Source: Paracoccaceae bacterium (GTDB taxonomy: Bacteria > Pseudomonadota > Alphaproteobacteria > Rhodobacterales > Rhodobacteraceae). From it: a stretch of 25,033 nt of DNA. The notes under the pieces are model-generated. The model did not search any database. It was not told where the DNA came from and saw nothing but the letters and a program-made list of their open reading frames with translations. Of the stretch, positions 6,947-14,193 are shown piece after piece (position 1 is the first letter of the stretch; every line of letters starts with the position of its first letter). The translations under genes were made by a program, and so were the position numbers. The DNA lies in contig PXDM01000090.1 in NCBI GenBank assembly GCA_003565055.1, positions 1 through 25,033 on the forward strand, written 5' to 3'.

Positions 6947-8870
6947 GCTTCTTGCCAGGCAGACCCGACCGCGCGGGGTCGAGAATGTGCTTTCGGTCGG
7001 CTGGCGCTTGCCGGGTGCGCTTTGGTTCGAAGTCAGCCCGAACTGGGAGGATGACGGACCGGTCTCGGTGATCCGGGATGAAGCTGGAGGGCTGTCGTTG
7101 CATCTGTCACAGCCCGGCGCCGTGGCGCTCCAGATCGCCTTTTCCGTGCCCGAGACCGGATTTTCGGCTTGGGGCGGCGGCGAACGGTTCGATGCGCTCG
7201 ATCTGTCCGGGCAGACGATCCGCTACTACCTGGAAAACTTCGGCTTGGGCGCTGGCACCTATCTGCCCCTGCCGTGGATCGCGACATCGGAGAACTGGTC
7301 GGTTCTGCTGAAAGGCGAGGCACCGGCCGTCTTCCACCTCGGGGCACCGCAGGAGCCGGGCATCCTGCGCATACAGATTGAAGGCGACACCGCCGATATC
7401 GCGATCGATACTGGCGATCTTCCCGCCCTGCAATCGGCACTGACCCGCAGGCTGGGTCCGCCACTGATGCCACCCGACGACTTCTTCGGCCTCTGGAAAG
7501 CGGGCGACTGGCGCCATCAGGATGCCGGCAAAGTGGCAGAAGACAGGGCAGGCTTTTTCGAACTCGGACTGCCGATGGGGATCCGTCTGCTCGACGCCTA
7601 CTGGTCGGGCGAGATTCATGATTTCGAGTTCGATCCGGTCAAACATCCCGATGGCTGGGCCGATGTCAGTGCGATGAAGGTCGAAGGCACGGGCACCTGG
7701 CTGTGGCTGTGTCCCTGGGTCGTCGTCGGAACCCGTGCGCACGACATGGCATCGCAAGCGGGCTATCTGATCGTCGACGCAGACGGTCGCCCGATCACCC
7801 GTCGACCCGGGGCAAATCCCAACATAATCGCGGCGTTGATCGATTTCTCAAACCCCGACGCCGCCGCTTGGTGGTCGGACGCCCTGCGCGGGCTGCTGGC
7901 ACGCGGGATTTCCGGCTTCAAGGCCGATTTCGGCGAGCAATTGCCGCGCCACGCATTTCTGTTTTCCGGCGAAACAGGCGGCACGGGGCACAATGCCTTT
8001 GTCCGCCATTACCTGCAGGCGACCATCGACGCCTTCGACGGCGCCACGCCAGCGATCATCAGCCGCTCTGGCGCGCCCGCGATCCGCACGCCGATCTGGA
8101 CTGGCGACCAGACGTCGGATTTCTGCCCCAAGACGGGCCTTCCCGCGGCCGTGCGGGCCGTTCAAAGCGCGTCTTTGTGCGGCTGGTCGTTCACGGGAAG
8201 CGACCTTGCGGGGTATTTCGGCGAACCGACGCCCCAGGTCTTCATGCGCTGGACGCAGTTCGCATGCTTCACCCCGCTGATGATGCTGCACGGTTTCGGC
8301 TGCCGGGAGCCTTGGCGCATGTCCCCCGAAGCGCGCGATTGCTTCTGCCGCTATGCCGCGCTTCACTTGGCGCTCGGGCCCTATTTTCGGGCGCAGGGAA
8401 AGGTCGCCGCCGGCGGCGGGGCGCCTCTGATCCGCATGATGCCGCTGGCCTTCCCCGAGATCGACTGGCGCGATGTCAACGATTGGGACCAGCAGTTCAT
8501 GCTGGGGGCCGATCTGCTGGTCGCCCCGGTCGCTTTTTACGGTGACATCCGTGCCGTCCACCTGCCGCCGGGGGATTGGTGGGATGTGATCGGGGGCGAA
8601 TGGGTCAGCGGGCCGACTTGGGTCATCCGTGATGTCCCGCCGGATCTGATCCCCGTCTTCGTTCGTCAGAATGCGCTGCTGCCACTGTCTCTCGGAGGAG
8701 GAGGACAGGCGGACACCATATTGGCGTTTCCCGCCCCGGGAGCGCCCGACCCGTCGGCCCGGGACGACGTCGAGTTTTTTGTCGTCGGGCGCGGTTTTGC
8801 GCCCGGCGACAGCACGCTTCCCGACTGGTTCGGAAGCGAAATCCGCCCCTTGGGGCGGCAATCGTCCTGA
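6939..8870 (+). CDS. GH31-family alpha-glycosidase
   Basis: A 643-residue cytoplasmic glycoside hydrolase of family GH31, with no signal peptide. An N-terminal beta domain includes G-F-S-A-W-G-G-G-E-R-F (74-84), followed by the catalytic barrel. The nucleophile motif is F-K-A-D-F-G-E with Asp330, and the acid/base lies in W-T-G-D-Q with Asp390. Y-W-S-G (221-224), then F-E-F-D-P, forms the first barrel strand as in alpha-glucosidases and alpha-xylosidases. The A-D-F-G-E nucleophile context recalls sulfoquinovosidase YihQ, but the insert that carries the sulfonate-binding Arg/Trp pair in YihQ (K-R-V-x-W) is absent, so that activity is doubtful. It should release an alpha-linked monosaccharide from an imported glycoside for the isomerase. 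Start ATG 6939 overlaps the previous gene by 8 bases. Confidence 0.87.
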   Translation: MAELLARQTRPRGVENVLSVGWRLPGALWFEVSPNWEDDGPVSVIRDEAGGLSLHLSQPGAVALQIAFSVPETGFSAWGGGERFDALDLSGQTIRYYLENFGLGAGTYLPLPWIATSENWSVLLKGEAPAVFHLGAPQEPGILRIQIEGDTADIAIDTGDLPALQSALTRRLGPPLMPPDDFFGLWKAGDWRHQDAGKVAEDRAGFFELGLPMGIRLLDAYWSGEIHDFEFDPVKHPDGWADVSAMKVEGTGTWLWLCPWVVVGTRAHDMASQAGYLIVDADGRPITRRPGANPNIIAALIDFSNPDAAAWWSDALRGLLARGISGFKADFGEQLPRHAFLFSGETGGTGHNAFVRHYLQATIDAFDGATPAIISRSGAPAIRTPIWTGDQTSDFCPKTGLPAAVRAVQSASLCGWSFTGSDLAGYFGEPTPQVFMRWTQFACFTPLMMLHGFGCREPWRMSPEARDCFCRYAALHLALGPYFRAQGKVAAGGGAPLIRMMPLAFPEIDWRDVNDWDQQFMLGADLLVAPVAFYGDIRAVHLPPGDWWDVIGGEWVSGPTWVIRDVPPDLIPVFVRQNALLPLSLGGGGQADTILAFPAPGAPDPSARDDVEFFVVGRGFAPGDSTLPDWFGSEIRPLGRQSS

Positions 8871-8886
8871 AGGACGGAAAAACACG

Positions 8887-8920
8887 CCCCCGCAAAAGGG
8901 GGGAGATCATCCCGAAAGGG
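8887..8920 (+). promoter_or_regulatory. Two short hairpins ahead of the binding-protein gene
   Basis: CCCCC (8887-8891) can pair with GGGGG within 8898-8903 around a GCAAAA loop, and CCC-GAAA-GGG (8911-8920) follows with a tetraloop. No T-run follows, so a terminator is unlikely. They sit in the only sizeable gap of the operon, directly before the binding-protein gene. An mRNA-stabilising or processing role that raises binding-protein output is the simplest reading. Confidence 0.35.
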
Positions 8921-8941
8921 AACCCAATGGAGGAGATGAAC

Positions 8942-10150
8942 ATGACAAGATTTTCACTGCTTGCCACGACAACCGCACTGGCGATGATCGCCGTGCCAGC
9001 CATGGCCGACGACCTGGTCTTCTGGGTGAACGCCCCGCTGGCCGACGGCCCAGACGCGCCGATCTATGCCGAGATCGAAGCATTCGAGGAAGCGACCGGA
9101 CACAGCGTCGAGGTGCAATCGGTCGCTCATAACGAGCTTGAGCGCAACCTGACGGTCGCCCTGACCGGCGGCGCGGGCCCCGACGTGATGGCGGTCGACC
9201 TGGCTTGGGTCGCAGCAATGGCCGATGCGGGCTTTCTGACCGATGTGACGGAGCGCACCAGCGAGGTGTCGAACGAATATCAGCCCGGCCCCCTGGCCTC
9301 GGGCCGCTATCAGCAACGCCAATATGCCCTGCCGCTCTACACCAACAACGTGGCGCTCTACGTGAACGACGACATGCTGTCGGAAGCGGGTATCGATGCC
9401 GCGCCGACCACTTGGGAAGACATGCACGCGGCCGCCGTCGCCATGACCGACGCCGAGGCCGGCACCTACGGCCTGACGCTCGGCAGCAACCGGACCGGCG
9501 CCTTCCAGCTCTACAGCTTCATCTGGCAGGCTGGCGGCGAAATCATCGACGAGGAAGGCAACGTTCGCGTGGCCGAGCCGGAAGCTGTCTCGGCGGTCGA
9601 GTTCCTGTCGGACCTCTACACCGACGAGGGGGCTCTGCCCGAAAGCGTACTGACCGCGACGTCATGGGACGAGGTGAACGCGCCCTTCATTCAAGAACGC
9701 GCAGGCATGCTGATCAGCGGCGACTGGGCGATCCGTCCCCTGGACCAGGGCAACCCCGACCTGAACTATTCGATCCATCCACTGCCGGCCGGGGCCGAGC
9801 GGGCAACGGTCATCGGCGGGTACAACATCGCCATGAACGCGGCTAGCGACAGCCCAGACGCGGCGTGGGAACTGATCCGCTGGCTCACCGGTGAGCGCAA
9901 CCCGGACCTGATGGCCGAATACAACCGCCTGTCGGCCTATGCCCTCGAAAGTTCCGATGCGTTGTCCGATCAGATGAGACCGTTCGTCGAACAGGTCCAG
10001 TACGGCCATTCCCGGCCGGTCGTGGCGTCTTGGGGTCAGATCCATTCCGAGATCTTTGGCAATGCCTGGGATTCCGTCCTCCGGGGAACCCCGCCGCAAG
10101 AGGCGATGGACACCGCCGCGGCCGCAATCACAACGCTGCTGAACCAGTGA
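8942..10150 (+). CDS. Sugar ABC transporter substrate-binding protein
   Basis: A 402-residue periplasmic solute-binding protein of the extracellular family 1 (MalE-like) type. The signal peptide has a hydrophobic core at about residues 4-20 and a likely A-M-A cleavage after residue 22. The mature sequence has typical features: an early strand L-V-F-W-V-N, G-G-A-G-P-D-V-M-A-V-D, an L-P-L-Y-T-N-N-V-A-L-Y-V-N hinge region, and W-E-D-M. The ATG at 8942 is preferred because GGAGGA lies seven bases before it; two in-frame ATGs at 8927 and 8936 respectively lie before and just after that element. It supplies substrate to the two permeases just downstream. The ligand is probably the glycoside cleaved by GH31, but no binding residues can be assigned by eye. 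Confidence 0.92.
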   Translation: MTRFSLLATTTALAMIAVPAMADDLVFWVNAPLADGPDAPIYAEIEAFEEATGHSVEVQSVAHNELERNLTVALTGGAGPDVMAVDLAWVAAMADAGFLTDVTERTSEVSNEYQPGPLASGRYQQRQYALPLYTNNVALYVNDDMLSEAGIDAAPTTWEDMHAAAVAMTDAEAGTYGLTLGSNRTGAFQLYSFIWQAGGEIIDEEGNVRVAEPEAVSAVEFLSDLYTDEGALPESVLTATSWDEVNAPFIQERAGMLISGDWAIRPLDQGNPDLNYSIHPLPAGAERATVIGGYNIAMNAASDSPDAAWELIRWLTGERNPDLMAEYNRLSAYALESSDALSDQMRPFVEQVQYGHSRPVVASWGQIHSEIFGNAWDSVLRGTPPQEAMDTAAAAITTLLNQ

Positions 10151-10152
10151 CA

Positions 10153-11103
10153 ATGACTCCGCGCATTGCAAAGTCCGGTCGCGAACGACCCCGGCCAACC
10201 TGGTCGGCGGTCTTCGAATCCGGGCGCGGTGCGCGGATCTATCCATACCTTCTTGTCCTGCCCGCGGTGATCGTTGTGGTTGCCGTCGTTGTCTACCCGG
10301 TGGTCAGCGGGATCCTGTCGTCGTTCATGCACGTCACCACCCGCACCCTGAACACCGATACCGTCACCTGGGCGGGGCTGGACAACTATCGTCGTGTCTT
10401 CGCCGATCCGGTCTTTTTGCAAACCAGCCTCAACACGTTGGTCTGGGTGGTCCTCAATGTCGTTTTCCAGCTGGGCCTGGGCCTTGGCCTGGCCCTGATG
10501 CTGCGCAACCGGCTGCCGGGGCTTGGGTTCTTCCGGGCAGGAATCCTCGTGCCTTGGGTCATTCCTTCGGTCGTGGCAGTCCTGACCTGGCGCTGGATGT
10601 ATGACCCGACAGTCGGAATTTTCAACGAACTGATGGTCCGCATCAACCTGCTGGATTCCTATCACAGCTGGCTGGGCGATACGCAGACGGCGCTTCTTGC
10701 CGTGACGATCGAGAGCATCTGGAAAGGCACGCCCTTCGTCATGCTGCTGCTGCTGGCCGCACTTCAACTGGTGCCGGATTCCGTTCTTGAAGCCGCCGAG
10801 ATGGACGGCGCGAGTGGATGGAGGCGCTTGTGGTACGTGATCCTGCCGCAGATCCGGCTGTCCTTCGCCATCGCTGCGGTGCTGACCTTCATCCTGACAG
10901 TCAACAACTTCAACGCCATCTGGCTGATGACCGAGGGTGGGCCTTTGAACTCATCGGAAATCCTGTTCACGCTGGCCTACAAATACGGGTTCCAACGGTA
11001 CGATTTCGGCATGGCCTCCGCTGTGGCAACGCTGATCTTCGTCGGTCTGGTCGTGGCCACGACCGTATATCTGTTGCTGATCCAGGCACGAGAGGATCGC
11101 TGA
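10153..11103 (+). CDS. Sugar ABC transporter permease, MalF/UgpA type
   Basis: A 316-residue inner-membrane permease with about six hydrophobic segments, the first near residues 31-56. The cytoplasmic EAA loop, which contacts the ATPase, is E-A-A-E-M-D-G-A-S-G-W-R-R at about 213-225. It pairs with the permease that follows one base after its stop and is energised by the ATPase at 3276-4373. ATG 10153 is two bases after the binding-protein stop. A GTG at 10147, overlapping that stop, is an alternative start. The basic, Pro/Arg-rich N-terminus should lie in the cytoplasm. Confidence 0.92.
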   Translation: MTPRIAKSGRERPRPTWSAVFESGRGARIYPYLLVLPAVIVVVAVVVYPVVSGILSSFMHVTTRTLNTDTVTWAGLDNYRRVFADPVFLQTSLNTLVWVVLNVVFQLGLGLGLALMLRNRLPGLGFFRAGILVPWVIPSVVAVLTWRWMYDPTVGIFNELMVRINLLDSYHSWLGDTQTALLAVTIESIWKGTPFVMLLLLAALQLVPDSVLEAAEMDGASGWRRLWYVILPQIRLSFAIAAVLTFILTVNNFNAIWLMTEGGPLNSSEILFTLAYKYGFQRYDFGMASAVATLIFVGLVVATTVYLLLIQAREDR

Positions 11104-11104
11104 C

Positions 11105-11989
11105 GTGACCGTGCAGGCCGACATCGAGATGCGCTCCCGACGCCGACGCCGACGCCGGATCGTTCCGTCTTGGATCTGGCGGACGCTACGCTATGCAGGG
11201 CTGTGGATCGCCTTCGTCTGGGCCGTCTTTCCCTTCTACTGGATGGTGGTAACCTCGATCCGCCCGAGGGACGAGCTTTCCCGGACGCCGCCCGAGTTCC
11301 TGCCCAACGCAATTACGCTGCAGAACTACGTGGACCTCATTGTGGGTGCCCAGTTCTGGCGCTTCGCGCTGAACAGCCTCTGGCTGACCGGCGCGGTTAC
11401 CATTTTATGCGTCGCAATAGCACTCATGGCAGGCTATGCGATGGCAAGGCACAGGTTCCGCGGGTCGACTGCCCTGCCGTTGTTGATGCTCTACGGGCAG
11501 ATGTTTCCGGCCGTCCTGCTGCTCATCCCGTTCTACATGCAGCTTCGCTTCTTCGGTTGGCTCGACAGCATCTGGGGGCTTATCCCCGTCTACATGAGCT
11601 ATATGCTGCCGCTGTGCGTCTGGCTGATGCGCGGATTTTTTTCGCAGGTCCCGCACAGCCTGGAAGATGCCGCTCGAATGGATGGCTGCACCCGGTGGCA
11701 GGCCTTCTGGAAGGTGATCGTGCCGATGGCTCGGCCCGGTATCGTGGCGGTCGCGACGTGGGTGATGATCCACTCATGGAACGAATTCCTGTACGCCTCG
11801 ACCTTCCTGATCAGTGAGCGCAACCGGACCCTGCCGCTTGGTCTGTCACGCCTCATCGGCCAGTACACGACCGATTGGGGCATGCTGATGGCCGGCGGCG
11901 TACTGACCGCCATGCCCATCCTCCTGGTCTTCTTCCTGCTTCAGAAGCAACTCGTCTCCGGCGTTGGCGGCGGCGCCGTCAAAGGATGA
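11105..11989 (+). CDS. Sugar ABC transporter permease, MalG/UgpE type
   Basis: A 294-residue second permease subunit with about six membrane helices and an EAA-type loop, L-E-D-A-A-R-M-D-G-C-T-R (186-197). The start is GTG 11105, one base after the previous stop, with AGAGGA about nine bases upstream. An ATG eight codons later is possible. Soon after the start, residues 11-18 are S-R-R-R-R-R-R-R, encoded by a (CGACGC)3 tandem repeat, giving a very basic cytoplasmic N-terminus. It forms the heterodimeric channel with the preceding permease. Confidence 0.92.
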   Translation: MTVQADIEMRSRRRRRRRIVPSWIWRTLRYAGLWIAFVWAVFPFYWMVVTSIRPRDELSRTPPEFLPNAITLQNYVDLIVGAQFWRFALNSLWLTGAVTILCVAIALMAGYAMARHRFRGSTALPLLMLYGQMFPAVLLLIPFYMQLRFFGWLDSIWGLIPVYMSYMLPLCVWLMRGFFSQVPHSLEDAARMDGCTRWQAFWKVIVPMARPGIVAVATWVMIHSWNEFLYASTFLISERNRTLPLGLSRLIGQYTTDWGMLMAGGVLTAMPILLVFFLLQKQLVSGVGGGAVKG

Positions 11990-11993
11990 GATC

Positions 11994-13121
11994 ATGACCC
12001 ATATCCGCAGCGTTCAGGCCATTCCCCTTTCCTGCCCTACGCCCGGCGGAGCCACATTCGCGGTCGGACGGTCGGCCAAGCGCGACATGGTGCTGGTGCG
12101 CATCGAGACGACGGATGGCGTCGTCGGCTGGGGCGAGGCGCATCATGCCCAGACCCCCAGCACCATCGCCGCCTTCATCAACGACGCACTTGGCCCCCTG
12201 ATCATGGGCATGGATGCCCTGGCGACCGAGGTGATCTGGAACAAGGCATGGAACCGCTTCGTAGCCACTCACGGGCCGGGCGCCGCCGCCGTCATCGGGC
12301 TGTCCGGCGTGGACCTCGCGCTGTGGGACATTCGCGGAAAGGCGATGGGGCAACCAGTGTGGCGACTGCTGGGCGGTGAACGCAAACCGATCCGCGCCTA
12401 TGCTGGCGGGATCAGCCTCGGGTTCCAGCCGGAAGCGGAGCTGTGCCGCGAGGTAGAAAGCTACGTGTCCCAAGGCTACGACATGGTGAAGCTGCGCATC
12501 GGCGATACCATTGCACGCGACTTGGCCCGCGTCCGCGCCGTGCGGAATGCTTTCCCCGACCTGACGATCGCGGCCGATGCCGGCACCCGATGGTCGACCG
12601 GCGACTTGGCCGGGATCGTCGAAATCTGCGAAGCCGGGCGCCTGATCTGGATGGAAGAGCCCTTCACCCCCGACAATCTGCCTGCCTATCGCCGCCTCAA
12701 GGAGGTGACGGACATTCCGCTTGCGGCAGGAGAAAACCACTTCACCCGAAACGAATTGCGGGAACTCGTCTCGGAGCAACTGATCCAGTTCGTCCAAGCC
12801 GACGCCTGCAAGACCGGCGGCATCACCGAGTTGATGAAGATCGCCGCGATGGCGGATGCCTGGCACCTGCGCTTCGCGCCGCATACCAGCGCATCGGTCC
12901 TGTCGACCGCCGCCACGCTGCATTGCCTGAGTGCTGCCCCGAATGCCTTTATCTACGAAGCGGACGTGTCGCCCGTCAACGGATTCCGGGATGAGTTCGG
13001 CACCCGGATTCCGGTGGTCGACGGCATGATAGAAGTCCCCGAAGGACCGGGGCTTGGCGTCGAAATCGATCCGGGCCGGATGCCGCATTGGTCTTTCATT
13101 CAGGGCGCTTCGTATCAGTAG
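11994..13121 (+). CDS. Enolase-superfamily (MR/MLE) enzyme, mandelate-racemase subgroup
   Basis: A 375-residue enzyme of the mandelate racemase/muconate lactonizing family, which removes the proton next to a carboxylate with Mg2+. The metal ligands are visible as D-A-G-T-R-W (Asp195), M-E-E-P (Glu221) and A-G-E-N (Glu247). The acid/base set is K-L-R (Lys166, with Arg168 in place of the second Lys), Asp270 and P-H-T (His297), which places it in the mandelate racemase subgroup with sugar-acid dehydratases and epimerases. Start ATG 11994 follows AAAGGATGAG. It is the last gene of the rightward operon. An acid-sugar dehydratase or epimerase does not fit the isomerase-kinase-aldolase route, so it may serve a side branch or process a product. 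The substrate is unknown. Confidence 0.85.
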   Translation: MTHIRSVQAIPLSCPTPGGATFAVGRSAKRDMVLVRIETTDGVVGWGEAHHAQTPSTIAAFINDALGPLIMGMDALATEVIWNKAWNRFVATHGPGAAAVIGLSGVDLALWDIRGKAMGQPVWRLLGGERKPIRAYAGGISLGFQPEAELCREVESYVSQGYDMVKLRIGDTIARDLARVRAVRNAFPDLTIAADAGTRWSTGDLAGIVEICEAGRLIWMEEPFTPDNLPAYRRLKEVTDIPLAAGENHFTRNELRELVSEQLIQFVQADACKTGGITELMKIAAMADAWHLRFAPHTSASVLSTAATLHCLSAAPNAFIYEADVSPVNGFRDEFGTRIPVVDGMIEVPEGPGLGVEIDPGRMPHWSFIQGASYQ

Positions 13122-13140
13122 CGGAGTCTTCGACGCGTGC

Positions 13141-13157
13141 TGTCAGACAAATGCGAA
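13141..13157 (+). repeat. Terminal inverted repeat of right IS6-type remnant (left end)
   Basis: TGTCAGACAAATGCGAA matches the reverse complement of 1325-1341 at 15 of 17 positions. It lies 57 bases upstream of the transposase start, as expected for the left end of an IS6-family element, and about 20 bases after the stop of the last sugar gene. Confidence 0.6.
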
Positions 13158-13213
13158 GGCCCTGTCAAAAGAACCAGGCTTGAGCCCGGGCAGAGCGCCA
13201 CAAGCTTCGGCAC

Positions 13214-13414
13214 GTGACCAAAAGCAGTCCCTTCCGCTATTTCAAGACGAGCCCCGAGATCATCCGTCTCGCGGTGATGTTGTATGTCCGCTTCCCGCTG
13301 TCCCTTCGGAACGTTGAGGACTTGCTCCATGAGCGTGGCGTCGATGTGAGCCATGAAACTTTGCGGTTCTAGTGGCATCGCTTCGGTCCGTTGTTCGCCG
13401 CTGAGGTCCGCAAG
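13214..13414 (+). pseudogene. IS6-family transposase, 5' fragment with nonsense codon (right remnant)
   Basis: From GTG 13214 the frame reads the typical N-terminus of alphaproteobacterial IS6-family transposases: S-P-F-R-Y-F-K-T-S-P-E-I-I, then L-A-V-M-L-Y-V-R-F-P-L-S-L-R and N-V-E-D-L-L-H-E-R-G helix-turn-helix residues. A TAG replaces the first Trp codon of the conserved R-F-W-W-H-R-F-G-P segment. Similarity continues past it to about base 13414 (A-A-E-V-R-K) and then stops, so the DDE core is missing. The orientation is the same as the 3' fragment at 1105-1293, so the two could be the inner halves of two direct copies of one element flanking the sugar genes. Confidence 0.8.
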
Positions 13415-13604
13415 CTTTGGGTCGAAGGGATGGGGTCCCATTTTTGGACGCAACGAGTAATGCTGACGCAGGTGGGCTGCGAGGGCGAGGGTAGATGAGA
13501 GTGTCCAGTTGGACCTCAGTCGCATTTCCATCGGTCGGGATTCGAACCAAGTTCGAGGTATAATAAAATCAATAACTTGCGAGCCAGAGAAGGTTGGATT
13601 TCAG

Positions 13605-13621
13605 ACCCATCCCCTCCGCCA
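13605..13621 (+). other. tRNA-Ser-like 3' end, possible attachment-site remnant
   Basis: ACCCATCCCCTCCGCCA reads like the 3' end of a bacterial tRNA-Ser: T-stem, acceptor strand CCCCTCC, discriminator G and CCA. No matching 5' acceptor strand or cloverleaf lies upstream, so only the end of the gene is present. A strong terminator follows 27 bases later, as after a real tRNA gene. Integrative elements often use tRNA 3' ends, so this may be one end of the island. Confidence 0.4.
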
Positions 13622-13647
13622 CTTGCCCCCGCGAAAGCGTTCTCCCG

Positions 13648-13669
13648 ATCCGGCTGCGGCCGGATTTTT
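13648..13669 (+). terminator. Rho-independent terminator
   Basis: A perfect 7-bp stem ATCCGGC/GCCGGAT (13648-13654 with 13659-13665), with a TGCG loop, runs into a T-tract. It directly follows the tRNA-Ser-like 3' end and probably belonged to that tRNA gene. Confidence 0.75.
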
Positions 13670-14193
13670 CCGTTGTTTTCGAGGGTTACGCGGGTGGGGC
13701 TGAGCACTGGCATCCACGCCAGGAGGCCCGGAAGCGGTCTCTCAGGGCCGATATTCTCTGGACCTCATGACTGCGCCGGTTTGGTGAAGAGCTTGCAACA
13801 ACATGAAAATGCGTTGTTTTTCCAGACCGCAGCTGAACACTTCGATGCCAGTGGCGTTCGCAAGAAGGAACCGAAATCGAAAGTGCACAAGGCCCTGCAC
13901 TAGCTTCTTTCATCGCTTTGGCGCCAACTTGGGCTATGCGCTCTTCATTGGTTGTCGACGGTTACGTTCAGGGGAACCATCAGCCTTCAGGTGCGGCCTA
14001 AGCGTTGTGACCGAAGTCGCTGATTTAGCTGCTTCGAATTCAGACTTCAGTGAGGAGCCCGCAACATCGACGTTGCAAGCGCGCCAATCGTATTCGGCGA
14101 CAGCGGGCAAACCGAAGGAGAGGGACGCTCCCCTTGTGCCACACGCGTGTGTGCGACATCTTTTGATGATGATTCGCAGCTCTGTGGGGTTCC
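13670..14193. other. Gene-free stretch
   Basis: No convincing coding sequence is seen. Short open frames here lack ribosome-binding sites and recognisable motifs. Base composition shifts from the high-GC sugar module towards that of the restriction-modification genes. The only structured element noted is the palindrome at 14140-14151. Confidence 0.5.
14140..14151. promoter_or_regulatory. Perfect 12-bp palindrome upstream of the endonuclease gene
   Basis: CACACGCGTGTG is self-complementary and ends 42 bases before the GTG start of the PLD endonuclease. Control palindromes upstream of restriction genes are common, and a regulator-binding site is possible. No controller gene is seen nearby. Confidence 0.3.

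Noticed and set aside
6939..8870. Assigning the GH31 gene as sulfoquinovosidase yihQ/smoI
   Set aside because: The nucleophile context is similar, but the Arg/Trp sulfonate-binding segment is absent and no other sulfoglycolysis-specific gene lies nearby.
7848..8885. 345-codon open frame antisense to GH31
   Set aside because: It covers the GH31 catalytic core exactly and shows no motif of its own.
11138..11155. (CGACGC)3 tandem repeat as a phase-variation tract
   Set aside because: The unit is six bases, so changes in copy number keep the frame and only alter the length of a poly-Arg stretch; three copies are too few to be notably unstable.
11979..13088. 369-codon open frame antisense to the MR/MLE gene
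   Set aside because: The sense strand has all enolase-superfamily ligands; the antisense frame is a shadow.
13534..13549. Possible second tRNA on the minus strand from a T-loop-like sequence
   Set aside because: The bases either side of TTCGAAT cannot form the 5-bp T-stem, and no acceptor or anticodon arm is present.
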